In this document: one piece after another, positions 34,950 to 45,871 of the stretch
How positions within the stretch are numbered: the stretch's first letter is position 1
Layout of the letters: every line of letters begins with the position of its first letter
Assembly (NCBI RefSeq): GCF_002000985.1
Contig: NZ_CP018822.1
Location: forward strand, 1,196,001 to 1,260,000
Origin: Streptococcus gallolyticus subsp. gallolyticus DSM 16831
Lineage (GTDB): Bacteria; Bacillota; Bacilli; Lactobacillales; Streptococcaceae
Length of the DNA: 64,000 nt
Reading direction: 5' to 3'
Notes under the pieces: generated by a model
Told to the model about the DNA's origin: nothing
What the model saw: only the letters and a program-made list of their open reading frames with translations
Databases searched by the model: none
Made by a program: the position numbers and the translations under genes

Positions 34950-36209
34950 TTAGACGTTACCAGTTAGCCATGCGATGATAAAGAATAAAGCGAAACCAAA
35001 TAGATAAACAAGACCAATGATTGATAACCTTTTAAGCCAAGGTTTAACTTGATGTTCTTTGTTATTTACTAATGAATAATTAAGATAAGCAAAGAATGGC
35101 GTTGTGATGAATGATGCAATCATTGCAAAGCGAAGCATTGTTGCAACATTACCAGCAAAAAGATAAACAATGACCAATCCAATAACTGCTGTCAATGTCA
35201 TCCAACCATAAAGTGCTTTTTGAGAAGCTTCCTTTTTGTCAAGAAGTAGACGAAGCGCTTCGTTATTCGCACGTGAATACCCGTCAATAACTGTGATAAC
35301 CGTTCCGAAAATACATAGGAAAGCAATAAGCGTAATCAAGAAACGAGACCATTCGCCAAGAACAGAAGCGTACATATTGACAAATTGAGCAATGTAAGCT
35401 GCTGAAGCGCTTTGTACTTCTTCACCTGAACCAAATTGAATAAGGGCACCCAAAGCACAGAAAATGAGGGCTAAAATGGCTGTTCCGATATAACCAGTAT
35501 TGAAATCAAAAATAGCATCTGCTTCTGACATTTTGACTTGTTTGCGCTTTTCGACAGACCACATTGAGTTGATTGCTGAAATTTCAATCGGACAAGGCAT
35601 CCAACCCATCAATGATACAATAAATGGCAGAGCTGCCATACGCCAAGGCGTAGGAGCTTCAAAATCTGGTGCGTATTCACGGTGTTTAAATAGAGCAATA
35701 ACCACAGCTACAACAGTCGCAATTGTCAAGGCTGTCATGACCCATTTTGCTAACGAATCAAGGAATTTGTAACCACCAATCAACAACATTGCCCAAATAA
35801 TCACGATGATAATTGTTGTTAATTGAGAAATGCTTAGCCCGAATCCATTTGGAAAAATGTTGTAAAGAATAGCTGCACAAAGAATACCGACCCCTGCTGT
35901 GTTAACGATAGCTGAGAAAATATTCAAAACAAAGAAAATCGCTAACCAACCTTTACCTTTTTCAGCATATCCTTCAATCAAACTCTTGTCATTTTCCATG
36001 GTATATTGTGACCCAAAACGGAAAAATGGGTATTTGAAAATATTGATGAGAAGAATCACTAGCGCTAATTGCCAGCCATAGATAGCTCCTGCTTGAGTAG
36101 AAGATACAATATGTGAGCCGCCAACTGCGGCAGAAGCCATCAAGATACCTGGACCAAGCGCTTTTAGCTTAGTTCGCCAATTCGATTGTTGTTCTATATT
36201 TTCAGTCAT
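34950..36209 (-). CDS. Nramp-fold transporter without the canonical metal motifs
   Basis: 419 residues, about 11 helices, starting as an Nramp protein (LKALGPGILMASAAVGG). Canonical Nramp has DPGN in helix 1 and MPH in helix 6 to bind Mn/Fe. Here residues 30-33 read GGSH and residues 204-206 read MPC (GWMPCPIEIS). Manganese uptake should therefore not be assumed. Related non-canonical branches include Mg2+ carriers (NRMT) and uncharacterised proteins. Single gene with its own terminator. Confidence 0.8.
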   Translation of the reverse strand: MTENIEQQSNWRTKLKALGPGILMASAAVGGSHIVSSTQAGAIYGWQLALVILLINIFKYPFFRFGSQYTMENDKSLIEGYAEKGKGWLAIFFVLNIFSAIVNTAGVGILCAAILYNIFPNGFGLSISQLTTIIIVIIWAMLLIGGYKFLDSLAKWVMTALTIATVVAVVIALFKHREYAPDFEAPTPWRMAALPFIVSLMGWMPCPIEISAINSMWSVEKRKQVKMSEADAIFDFNTGYIGTAILALIFCALGALIQFGSGEEVQSASAAYIAQFVNMYASVLGEWSRFLITLIAFLCIFGTVITVIDGYSRANNEALRLLLDKKEASQKALYGWMTLTAVIGLVIVYLFAGNVATMLRFAMIASFITTPFFAYLNYSLVNNKEHQVKPWLKRLSIIGLVYLFGFALFFIIAWLTGNV

Positions 36210-36338
36210 AAAACAGACCTCTTTCTAAATAAACTTTTCAATATTCAGATAATTCTGAATTGTGTAAACCTAATTTTACAACTTGCCTATCAGAAAGTCA
36301 ACCTTATTTTAGGAAAAAGTTTGAAAAAAATGAACATT

Positions 36339-36364
36339 AAAAATCCCCGCTTTTCAAAGCGAGG
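36339..36364 (-). terminator. Terminator after the DUF1002 gene
   Basis: Minus strand CCTCGCTTT-GA-AAAGCGGGG followed by ATTTTTA. Confidence 0.8.
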
Positions 36365-36383
36365 AAAATCATAAATTTACAGC

Positions 36384-37361
36384 TTAGTTAAATAGATTTT
36401 TAAAGAAATTAACAATTGCTTGCCAAATGTTCGCTAGGAAGCCTTTACTTGATTCCAAAGCGTCTGTGGCATCAAAATTAAGATTAATTCCTTTAAATGT
36501 TGAGCTTGCATTTGAAACAATGCTATCTTTCAAAGAGGCAAGTGTTGATTTAAAACTACTGCTATCAATGATACTTGATTTTGAAAGGTTAAAAGCAAAG
36601 TTAACAATCAAGGTAATTTGGTCACTTGACAAAACATCTTTTAGCTCATAATTATCAAGGGTTTCTTCAACGATTTTACGAACATCTTCTTTTGAAACGC
36701 CATCACCAGCATCTGCAACGGCTGATTTAATGTCGGTTAAGGCAACGTTTAACTTGTCAGCATCATAACCGTCTGTTCCTTGATTCTCAGAGTTGATAGT
36801 CGATAGAGCTTCTAACTCTTCTTGAGCTAATTCTTTACTTTCATCAGAAACATCAGCACCATTTTCTTCTAAAGAATAATAAATCCCAGCTAACGCTGAC
36901 TCACCTGTAACAGCGATTGGTGAAGCTACTGTAATAGCTGCATGCTCAATACCTAGTGTAACAGCTGCATTTCGATACATATCTTCGGTAACTTTTGTAA
37001 TATTCTCTGGTGTGACAATATTAACTGTCAAAGTCTCTGAAGAACCTAATTTTTGAATTTTAACAGATGAATACAATTGCAAGCTAGAATCGTCTGCGAC
37101 GTTCATAATATTAGCATAGGCACTTGTTGTAATAGTCTTAACGCTTGTATCCGTTGAACTGTCATAACCTAACAAAGCCAACGTTTGTGTGCGCTGGTCG
37201 TCTGACAAAGAGTATCCTAAAACATAGTCAGGTTGAACATAAGTTTCATCAATGACATCCTGAACAGAGTTACTTGACGCTTGGACGCTATTAACAGTGA
37301 CAATAGATAAAACTGCTAAAGCACAAGCCATCAATGTCTTTTTAAATTTCATCTTAATCAT
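36384..37361 (-). CDS. Secreted DUF1002 domain protein
   Basis: 325 residues. A Sec signal peptide (basic KFKKT, hydrophobic core about 8-25, cleavage near VQA-SS) is followed by a DUF1002-type body: YVLGYSLSDDQRTQTLALLG near the start and ITVASPIAVTGESALAGIY in the middle. The C-terminus WQAIVNFFKNLFN is amphipathic. Exported, with no LPXTG or lipobox. Function unknown. Start at codon 1 or 4 (ribosome site AAAGGA fits either imperfectly). Confidence 0.82.
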   Translation of the reverse strand: MIKMKFKKTLMACALAVLSIVTVNSVQASSNSVQDVIDETYVQPDYVLGYSLSDDQRTQTLALLGYDSSTDTSVKTITTSAYANIMNVADDSSLQLYSSVKIQKLGSSETLTVNIVTPENITKVTEDMYRNAAVTLGIEHAAITVASPIAVTGESALAGIYYSLEENGADVSDESKELAQEELEALSTINSENQGTDGYDADKLNVALTDIKSAVADAGDGVSKEDVRKIVEETLDNYELKDVLSSDQITLIVNFAFNLSKSSIIDSSSFKSTLASLKDSIVSNASSTFKGINLNFDATDALESSKGFLANIWQAIVNFFKNLFN

Positions 37362-37439
37362 TTTCCTTTCTCTTAGAGACCTTATTATACCATTTATTGA
37401 GAATTCAGTCTGAAAAAAACTGTTTTATCTCCTGCTAAA

Positions 37440-37853
37440 CTACTCATGTAATTCTAGTGGCAGACCATCTGGGTCGAAAAAGAAAGTCATTTTTTCACCT
37501 GTATAATCATCATAGCGCACAGGCTGAACATAAATTCCCATGCTTTCCAATTCAGCTTTGTAAGCATCAACATCATTGACGTAAAAAGCCAAATGACGTA
37601 GCCCACAAGCCTCCATATGATACTCAGGTTGCCCAACACGTTTTGGCGGTGCAACATAATCTGGATCGCTGAGCTTATTTCCGAAAATCTCTAATTCAAT
37701 CGTTCCACATTTTAAATCAAGTTTGTAATCGTGGCGCTCTGGTCTATGATTTTCACGAATAATTTCAAAACCTAATTTATTGACGTAAAAATCACGTGAT
37801 TTTTCATAGTCAGAAACAATGAGTGCGACATGGTGAACTGCATTTAATTTCAT
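37440..37853 (-). CDS. VOC-family glyoxalase I-like metalloprotein (YaeR/SMU1112c type)
   Basis: 137 residues from the ATG at 37853, with AAAGGAG upstream (a longer frame adds 8 residues). Paired beta-alpha-beta-beta-beta modules: VHHVALIVSDYEKSRDFY with metal His, CGLRHLAFYVNDVDAY, and the C-terminal FFFDPDGLPLELHE with metal Glu. The substrate is unknown. It follows srtA, separated by a terminator. Confidence 0.88.
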   Translation of the reverse strand: MKLNAVHHVALIVSDYEKSRDFYVNKLGFEIIRENHRPERHDYKLDLKCGTIELEIFGNKLSDPDYVAPPKRVGQPEYHMEACGLRHLAFYVNDVDAYKAELESMGIYVQPVRYDDYTGEKMTFFFDPDGLPLELHE

Positions 37854-37882
37854 TATTTTCTCCTTTCTCCTTAACAAGAAAT

Positions 37883-37907
37883 AAAAGCTGGGGTTGTCCC
37901 AGCTTTT
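37883..37907 (-). terminator. Terminator after srtA
   Basis: AAAAGCTGGG (37883-37892) / CCCAGCTTTT (37898-37907), perfect 10-bp stem, 3 bp after the srtA stop. Confidence 0.85.
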
Positions 37908-37910
37908 ACC

Positions 37911-38657
37911 TTAAAATGTCATTTGATTATAGGAATACTCAAATGCTTCAAGAATATCATCTGATGCCTCGTTATAAGCTACGGAAGATTCAAGATTTCC
38001 TTTAACGACAATACGTTCAGTTGCGTCTTGGTCCATGCAGGTAACAAGTGTCACTTGAGATTGTCCAGGAGTATCATTGATAACATCTGAGCGATCTGGG
38101 GTAACTGATTCAATCTCTGTAATTACATAAGTGTAAATAGTTGATTTATCTGTTAAATAAATTTTCATTCCCACTTTTGCGTTTTCTAGAGGAGAAAAAA
38201 GCATTTTGGAAGAACCAACCAAACCAAACACGTGATGACTAGCTAGAGCATAGTTATTTTCACCACCCATGACTTGGTTTTCTTTCATTGTTCCAGCTCC
38301 ATAGGATAATTCTGTATTTCCTAGTCCTTTAAAAATTGGCAAATTAATACCAACATCTGGCACTGCTATGCCACCAATAACGGGCAGATTAGCACTATTT
38401 GCCTGAGCTTTTAAAACAGATTGAATGGAAACAGGTTCTACTGATGAAAAATCATAAGTAACATCAGCACTCTCATTTTCCTTGATTTTCTTTTTAGAAA
38501 CTTTAGTAATTTGATAATGATTCGACTCTTGACCAATCAAAAAATTACAAATAGATTTGTGAAAAATCAAAGCTATGCCAACAATCAATAAAAGCAAACA
38601 TAAAAACAATCTAAGAGTATTCCAAAACCGATGTGTCTTTTTCTCTTTTTTTACCAT
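37911..38657 (-). CDS. srtA: Sortase A
   Basis: 248 residues, class A. One N-terminal membrane helix (about 14-34), then the sortase barrel with catalytic His in YALASHHVF, Cys in TLVTCMDQ and Arg in TERIVV. It anchors LPXTG surface proteins to the wall. No LPXTG protein lies in this window. It sits one base after gyrA, the usual streptococcal arrangement. Confidence 0.96.
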   Translation of the reverse strand: MVKKEKKTHRFWNTLRLFLCLLLLIVGIALIFHKSICNFLIGQESNHYQITKVSKKKIKENESADVTYDFSSVEPVSIQSVLKAQANSANLPVIGGIAVPDVGINLPIFKGLGNTELSYGAGTMKENQVMGGENNYALASHHVFGLVGSSKMLFSPLENAKVGMKIYLTDKSTIYTYVITEIESVTPDRSDVINDTPGQSQVTLVTCMDQDATERIVVKGNLESSVAYNEASDDILEAFEYSYNQMTF

Positions 38658-38658
38658 A

Positions 38659-41115
38659 CTACTCTAGGTCTTCTCCAGTTTTTTCTTCCTCTTCTTCTGG
38701 TTCAACGAGTGCAAACGTCATAATTTTAGCATCTTGGTCAAGTCTCATGATTTTAACACCTAGTGTGGCACGACCTGTTTGTGAGATGCTAGCAACATTT
38801 GTACGAATAATAACCCCTGTGTCAGTAATAACCATAATATCTTCGTCCCCATTAACGGTTGCTAACCCCGCTAACTGACCATTCTTTTCCGTAATATTTG
38901 CAGTCTTAATACCTTTACCGCCACGACCTTTAGTTGGGTATTCTGAAGCCAATGTACGTTTTCCGTAACCTTTTTCAGTGATAACAAGCACTTCTTGGTC
39001 ATCTGAAATGCGTGAAGCTCCGACCACTTCATCACCTTCACGAAGATTGACACCACGGACCCCCGTTGCAGAACGGCTCATGCTACGAACGGCAGACTCA
39101 TTGAAACGAACGCTGTAACCAGTTTTAGTACCGATAATAATATCGTCGTTACCATTTGTTCTGATAACGTTGATTAATTCATCACCATCTTTAAGATTAA
39201 GGGCTTTTAGTCCGTTTTGACGAATATTGCTAAATTCAGATTCTTTGGTACGTTTAACAACTCCTTGACGCGTAACGAAGAAAAGATAACTTTCGTTGTC
39301 ATCGTGTCCAGATTGACTAATGATTGTCTGAACAATTTCGCCTTCATCTAATTTCAAAAGGTTAACAATTGGTAATCCTTTGGCTGTACGTCCATATTCT
39401 GGAATTTCGTAACCTTTCAAGCGATAAACACGACCTTTGTTTGTCATAAAGTAAACATGGTCATGAGTGCTTGTTGATACCAATTCACGAACAAAGTCAT
39501 CATCATTAACACCAGTACCTTGGACACCACGTCCACCACGTTTTTGGGCACGGAATTCATCTTGCGCTAAACGTTTAATATACCCTTTATTTGAAAGAGT
39601 GATAAGAACATCTTCCTCTTCAATCAAGTCTTCATCTTCAAGAGAAAGAACTTCCCCAACCATCAATTCTGTACGACGTGGGTCAGCATATTTACGCTTG
39701 ATGTCATCCATTTCTTCTTTGATGATTGCGACAACACGTTCTGGTTTTGCCAAAATATCAGCTAAATCAGCAATCAAAGCAAGTAAATCATCGTATTCGG
39801 CTTGGATTTTTTCACGTTCCAAACCTGTCAAACGACGAAGACGCATATCAAGGATAGCTTGACTTTGACGTTCAGACAAATCAAAACGGCTCATCAATTC
39901 GCCTTGGGCAATCACATCTGTTTCACTGTTTCGGATAATGCTGATAACCTCATCAAGGTGGTCAAGTGCAACTAGCAAACCTTCTAAGATGTGAGCGCGT
40001 TTTTCAGCCTTAGCTTTATCAAATTCTGTACGACGAACAATAACTTCTTTTTGGTGTTCAATATAATCAACGATGATTTGTTTCAAAGAAAGAATCTTTG
40101 GCACACCATTTTCAATAGCAAGCATATTAAAGCTAAAGTTTGTCTGCAAACTAGTTAATTTGAACAAGTTATTTAAGATAACATTTGCTGAAGCATCACG
40201 GCGTACTTCAATGATGAAACGAATACCTTCACGGCTTGATTCATCACGAACAGCTGTAATTCCTTCAATACGTTTTTCTTGCGCTAAGCGGACAATGTGT
40301 TCGTGCACTTTTGTCTTGTTAACACCGTATGGGAATTCTGTGACAACGATACGTTCGCGTCCACTCTTAGTTGTTTCAATTTCAGTACGAGAACGTAAAA
40401 CGATTGAGCCTTTACCTGTTTCGTAAGCTTTACGAATACCAGATTTACCCATAACAAGTGCACCTGTTGGAAAGTCAGGACCAGGCAAGACTTCCATTAA
40501 TTCACGTGTTGTTACGTCAGGATTGTCCATAACCAGCTTGACAGCGTCAATAGACTCTCCTAAGTTGTGCGGTGGGATATTTGTCGCCATACCAACGGCA
40601 ATCCCTGTAGCACCGTTAACAAGCAAGTTTGGAAAACGTGACGGCAAAACAAGCGGCTCACGCTCACTACCATCGTAGTTATCTTGGAAGTCAACAGTAT
40701 TTTTGTTAATATCACGAAGCATTTCAAGAGCAATTTTGCTCATGCGTGCTTCTGTATAACGCTGAGCGGCAGCACCGTCACCATCCATAGAACCGAAGTT
40801 CCCATGTCCATCAACGAGCATATGACGATAGCTCCACCATTGTGCCATACGAACCATGGCTTCATAAATAGACGAATCACCATGTGGGTGATATTTACCC
40901 ATAACATCCCCAGTGATACGCGCAGATTTCTTATGAGGTTTGTCTGGTGTCACACCGAGCTCATTCATTCCATATAAAATACGACGATGAACTGGTTTTA
41001 ATCCATCGCGTACATCAGGAAGCGCACGAGCAACAATAACAGACATGGCGTAATCAATAAAGCTTGTCTTCATTTCTGAAGTCAAATTTACGTCAATTAA
41101 ATTCTTATCCTGCAT
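38659..41115 (-). CDS. gyrA: DNA gyrase subunit A
   Basis: 818 residues. Catalytic Tyr in [11 protein letters not shown] (about residue 118), QRGG-type wing [11 protein letters not shown] (GyrA box in the CTD, about 535), and an acidic C-terminus ([14 protein letters not shown]). The quinolone-determining segment reads [13 protein letters not shown], with the wild-type Ser and Glu. Transcribed with srtA. Confidence 0.97.
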   Translation of the reverse strand: MQDKNLIDVNLTSEMKTSFIDYAMSVIVARALPDVRDGLKPVHRRILYGMNELGVTPDKPHKKSARITGDVMGKYHPHGDSSIYEAMVRMAQWWSYRHMLVDGHGNFGSMDGDGAAAQRYTEARMSKIALEMLRDINKNTVDFQDNYDGSEREPLVLPSRFPNLLVNGATGIAVGMATNIPPHNLGESIDAVKLVMDNPDVTTRELMEVLPGPDFPTGALVMGKSGIRKAYETGKGSIVLRSRTEIETTKSGRERIVVTEFPYGVNKTKVHEHIVRLAQEKRIEGITAVRDESSREGIRFIIEVRRDASANVILNNLFKLTSLQTNFSFNMLAIENGVPKILSLKQIIVDYIEHQKEVIVRRTEFDKAKAEKRAHILEGLLVALDHLDEVISIIRNSETDVIAQGELMSRFDLSERQSQAILDMRLRRLTGLEREKIQAEYDDLLALIADLADILAKPERVVAIIKEEMDDIKRKYADPRRTELMVGEVLSLEDEDLIEEEDVLITLSNKGYIKRLAQDEFRAQKRGGRGVQGTGVNDDDFVRELVSTSTHDHVYFMTNKGRVYRLKGYEIPEYGRTAKGLPIVNLLKLDEGEIVQTIISQSGHDDNESYLFFVTRQGVVKRTKESEFSNIRQNGLKALNLKDGDELINVIRTNGNDDIIIGTKTGYSVRFNESAVRSMSRSATGVRGVNLREGDEVVGASRISDDQEVLVITEKGYGKRTLASEYPTKGRGGKGIKTANITEKNGQLAGLATVNGDEDIMVITDTGVIIRTNVASISQTGRATLGVKIMRLDQDAKIMTFALVEPEEEEEKTGEDLE

Positions 41116-41240
41116 TAAGGAAAAACACTCCTTTTCTAGTGTAAAACTCTACTATATTATACCACATTTTTGGCAAAAATAGCGCTTTTTCGCCAGAATC
41201 ACTAGCTTTCTTCTTTTTTTCAAAGTTTTTACAATTTAGT

Positions 41241-41271
41241 TCGTGACATATCTCACTTAACGTGTTAAAAT
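41241..41271 (+). promoter_or_regulatory. ldh promoter with Rex-like box
   Basis: GTGACA (41243-41248), 17 bp, TAAAAT (41266-41271) preceded by TGT (extended -10). TCGTGA-CATATC-TCACTT (41241-41258) matches the Rex consensus TTGTGA-N6-TCACAA at 9 of 12 and covers the -35, so NADH-sensing control is plausible. Confidence 0.6.
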
Positions 41272-41322
41272 ATTATCGTATGGGCGAGAGCCCCTAAAAA
41301 AATTAAGGAGATGTTTAGATAA

Positions 41323-42312
<990 letters not shown>

Positions 42313-42331
42313 TTTTAGTTTTTAACATAAT

Positions 42332-42362
42332 AAAAGCTATCCTGAATCAGGATAGCTTTTTT
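42332..42362. terminator. Bidirectional terminator between ldh and nox
   Basis: AAAAGCTATCCTGA / TCAGGATAGCTTTT with T-run on the plus strand and matching A-run for the minus strand. Confidence 0.88.
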
Positions 42363-42371
42363 GTATTCTAT

Positions 42372-43739
42372 TTATTTCGCATTCAATGCTGCCATTGTAA
42401 TATAGTTGTATGGTTTGTTGAAGTGCGGTAGGAAGAATAAGTCTGTTAAAGCAAGTTTATCAATCGTTACTTGTTCTTGGATAGCAAGAGAGAATAAGTG
42501 AATTCCCATTGAGATGTCTTTTTTCGCCATTATTTGTGCACCAAGAATGACACGTGATGTTTTATCATAAACAATTTTTAGAGTAACTTGGAAATTATCT
42601 TTTTGAATGAATTCTGGTTTTTGATTATCCACATACTCGACTTCAAGAGCATCAAAGCCTTTTGCTTTTGCCTTTTCTAGAGTCAATCCTGTCGAAACCA
42701 TATTCAAGCCATAAATTGAAATACCATTTGAACCTTGAACACCTGCTCCTTCTAGTTTATGACCACAAGCGTTGTGTGCTGCAACAATTCCTGTACGAAC
42801 AGCATTTGAAGCAAGGGCGATGTAATCTGTTGATTGTGTCGCATTGTTATAAATCGTAGCACAATCACCGATAGCATAGACATCAGGCATACTTGTTTCT
42901 TGGTATTTATCAACTAAAAAGGCACCATTTGGGAACAATTTAATTTTATCTTGAGCCAATGCTGTATTGGGACGAAAACCAACCGCTAGAATAACCATAT
43001 CGACATCATATTCTGATTTATCAGTGATGATTTTTTCCACTTTTGTCTTACCAACAATTTCCTGCACAGCTTCTCCAAATGCTAAATGAATGCCGTGTTC
43101 TTGTAAATTATTTGCCATTGCGTCACTCAAATCGCGGTCATAATATCCAGCTAAACAAGTCTCTGCAACGTCGATAAGCGTTACTTCTTTTCCTTTGCGT
43201 TGGAAAGCTTCTGCTAATTCAACACCGATATAGCCTGCTCCGACGACAGCTACACGAGAAATAGCTTTCTCTTTCAATCTCTCAATAACATCTTCAGCAT
43301 TCTGATAAAGTTTAACAAATTGAACGTTTTCGAGTTTTGATTCAAATTCAAGCGAATTTTCTTTCATGCTAACACCCTTAATTGGCGGGATGATTGGCTG
43401 TGAGCCTGTTGCAAAAATTAATTTATCATATGTTTCAAAATGTTTTTGCCCATCAACAAGTGCTGTGATTTCTTTTTTATCATAATCAATCGATTCCACA
43501 GGAGAATTCATATAAACTTTAGCACCAAGTTGTTCTAATTCATCCTTGTCTGAATAGAATAATCCTTCAGGTCCAGCGATTTGTTCTCCGATCCATAATG
43601 CCATACCACAACCGAGAAATGAAATGTTTGAATTTTGGTCAAAAACAACCACTTCATTTTCAGTACCATAATTGGTTAACATTGTCTTTATGCAAGCTGT
43701 ACCAGCATGATTTGCTCCAATAACAACAATTTTACTCAT
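42372..43739 (-). CDS. nox: NADH oxidase (water-forming)
   Basis: 455 residues. FAD- and NADH-binding folds [11 protein letters not shown] and [17 protein letters not shown]. The redox Cys is at residue 44 (FLGCGMALW), as in water-forming Nox that reduces O2 to H2[13 protein letters not shown] is the second FAD motif. It gives oxygen tolerance and NAD+ beside ldh. CoA-disulfide reductases are close relatives. Confidence 0.93.
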   Translation of the reverse strand: MSKIVVIGANHAGTACIKTMLTNYGTENEVVVFDQNSNISFLGCGMALWIGEQIAGPEGLFYSDKDELEQLGAKVYMNSPVESIDYDKKEITALVDGQKHFETYDKLIFATGSQPIIPPIKGVSMKENSLEFESKLENVQFVKLYQNAEDVIERLKEKAISRVAVVGAGYIGVELAEAFQRKGKEVTLIDVAETCLAGYYDRDLSDAMANNLQEHGIHLAFGEAVQEIVGKTKVEKIITDKSEYDVDMVILAVGFRPNTALAQDKIKLFPNGAFLVDKYQETSMPDVYAIGDCATIYNNATQSTDYIALASNAVRTGIVAAHNACGHKLEGAGVQGSNGISIYGLNMVSTGLTLEKAKAKGFDALEVEYVDNQKPEFIQKDNFQVTLKIVYDKTSRVILGAQIMAKKDISMGIHLFSLAIQEQVTIDKLALTDLFFLPHFNKPYNYITMAALNAK

Positions 43740-43821
43740 AGAAAGTAACCTCTAACTAATTAAATTTAACATGACTAATATACCATACCTATAAAACGCT
43801 TACAAATAATTTGCTTATAAA

Positions 43822-43850
43822 AAAATAAGCTGGTAAAACCAACTTATTTT
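43822..43850 (-). terminator. Terminator after the nucleoside permease operon
   Basis: Minus strand AAAATAAGTTGGT / ACCAGCTTATTTT with one wobble, then TTT. Confidence 0.85.
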
Positions 43851-43854
43851 CACT

Positions 43855-44811
43855 TTATTTAGATTTAATATAGTTAACACCATCAGCCTTAGGTGCTACT
43901 GCTTTACCGAAGAAGGCAGCCAAAACGACAATTGTCAAAACGTATGGTGCTACTTTTAGGTAAACAGATGGGATACTTGAGAAGAATGGTAATTGTGCAC
44001 CAATAATCGCAAGTGACTGTGACAATCCAAAGAACAAGCTTGAAAGCATTGCACCGATTGGATTCCAACGACCAAAAATCATGGCAGCTAAAGCAATGAA
44101 ACCTGGACCAGCGATTGTTGTAACCGCAAAGTTATTAGAGATCGTTTGCGCGTAAACAGCACCTCCGATACCACCAAAGAAACCTGAAATCATAACTCCA
44201 GCATAACGCATAAGATAGACATTGATTCCAAGCGTATCAGCGGCTTGTGGATGCTCACCAACAGAACGCAAGCGAAGTCCAAAACGTGTTTTGAAAATGA
44301 TAAACCATGAAATAAACGACACTAAAATGGCAACGTAAGCAACCAATGACGTATTGTTAAAGAAAATTTGTCCAATAACTGGGATATCTTTTAAAATTGG
44401 GAATGAAAAACGTCCAAATGTTTCTGAGATGGTATCCGTCTGCCCTTTACCAAAAAGGTAACGACATTGAAAGACTGCAAATGAAGGTGCAATCAAATTC
44501 AATACAGTCCCAGAAACAACGTGGTCTGCTCGGAAATTAATTGTTGCGACAGCGTGGATTAGTGAGTAAAGCACACCGACGAATCCAGCAACGATTGAGG
44601 CAACCCATGGTGTAGCATTTCCGAAAACATCTGCAAAGCTAAGGTTAAAGAGAACACCAGAGAATGCCCCCATGACCATAATCCCTTCAAGTCCCACATT
44701 TACAACACCAGCACGTTCAGAGAAAGTTCCGCCGATACTAGTAAAAATTAAAGGTGCAGAATAGATTAACATGGAAGAAACTAATAGGGCTAACATTGTT
44801 GTAAAACTCAT
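43855..44811 (-). CDS. Nucleoside ABC transporter permease 2 (BMP family)
   Basis: 318 residues, about eight helices of the BPD_transp_2 family. FSERAGVVNVGLEGIMVMG is the conserved motif of this permease type, and ADTLGINVYLMRYAGVMISG is the ATPase-contact loop. It pairs with the permease just upstream (one base apart), the twin ATPase and the BmpA lipoprotein to import nucleosides (RnsD/NupC-type). Confidence 0.92.
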   Translation of the reverse strand: MSFTTMLALLVSSMLIYSAPLIFTSIGGTFSERAGVVNVGLEGIMVMGAFSGVLFNLSFADVFGNATPWVASIVAGFVGVLYSLIHAVATINFRADHVVSGTVLNLIAPSFAVFQCRYLFGKGQTDTISETFGRFSFPILKDIPVIGQIFFNNTSLVAYVAILVSFISWFIIFKTRFGLRLRSVGEHPQAADTLGINVYLMRYAGVMISGFFGGIGGAVYAQTISNNFAVTTIAGPGFIALAAMIFGRWNPIGAMLSSLFFGLSQSLAIIGAQLPFFSSIPSVYLKVAPYVLTIVVLAAFFGKAVAPKADGVNYIKSK

Positions 44812-44812
44812 T

Positions 44813-45871
44813 TTACTTTCCTCCTTCTACTTTTTTAGTTTTAAGAAAATGACGGATCATATAATCTGCTCCAACAAAGAAAATAATGAAAGCAGAAACA
44901 ACGTCAATAACTTCTGACGGAATACCAATCATACCTGTTTTACCAATTGAAAGAACAGCATACAAGAACGCAGCAAATGGAATACCAATAGCATTATTAA
45001 CCGCAAGAAGCGAAACCGCCATACCATCCCAACCAATGCTTAATGAACTTGTTTGAGAATAAACATTTTCAAATGTTCCTAGACCTTCTACTGTTCCACC
45101 AAGACCAGCAAGTGCTCCTGAGATAATCATTGAAATGATAATTAGGCGTTTAGCAGACATACCAGCATATTCTGCTGCATGTGGGTTAATACCAACAGAT
45201 GTGATTTCGTAGCCAAGTGTTGTTTTCTTCATCATAAACCAGATGATAATAACAGCGATAAAAGCGATGAAAATACCAATATTCATACGTGAATTGTTTG
45301 TTAGTGCTGAGAGCCATTCTGTCTGATAAGAGGCATTTTCAGAAACTTTGATAGTTGCTTCTGTTGTACGCATGATATTGTCAGGAAAAACATTTTGGAT
45401 AAGGTACTGTGTTGAATACAAAATGATATAGTTCATCATAATTGTGACAATAACTTCACTTGTTCCAAGGAATGCACGCAAGATACCAGGAATTGCACCA
45501 GCGATACCACCAGCAACAAGTCCAACAACGATAGTACAAATCACTGAAATTGGTTTTGGTAAATCAGGGAAAGAAAGTGCGAACCACACTGACATTACCC
45601 AACCGATCAAAGCTTGACCCGGAAGTCCAACGTTGAAGAAACCAGCTTTTGAAGCAACCGAGAAACCAAGAGCGATTAAGATAAGCGGACCCATGGCACG
45701 GAAGATTTCACCGATATTTTTAATAGAACCAAATGCAGTATAAAGTAGGTCGTTATACCCCCAAAGAGGATTATAACCAAAGCAAAGCATGAGGATTGCC
45801 CCTAATAACATACCGAGAACAACGGCAATTAAAGGAACAGCCCATTTTTGTGTTTTCTTAGACATTAGCAT
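44813..45871 (-). CDS. Nucleoside ABC transporter permease 1 (BMP family)
   Basis: 352 residues, about nine helices. FSVASKAGFFNVGLPGQALIG and VGINPHAAEYAGMSAKRLIIISM are the counterparts of the motifs in the second permease. Its start overlaps the ATPase gene by 14 bp. RnsC/NupB-type. Confidence 0.92.
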   Translation of the reverse strand: MLMSKKTQKWAVPLIAVVLGMLLGAILMLCFGYNPLWGYNDLLYTAFGSIKNIGEIFRAMGPLILIALGFSVASKAGFFNVGLPGQALIGWVMSVWFALSFPDLPKPISVICTIVVGLVAGGIAGAIPGILRAFLGTSEVIVTIMMNYIILYSTQYLIQNVFPDNIMRTTEATIKVSENASYQTEWLSALTNNSRMNIGIFIAFIAVIIIWFMMKKTTLGYEITSVGINPHAAEYAGMSAKRLIIISMIISGALAGLGGTVEGLGTFENVYSQTSSLSIGWDGMAVSLLAVNNAIGIPFAAFLYAVLSIGKTGMIGIPSEVIDVVSAFIIFFVGADYMIRHFLKTKKVEGGK

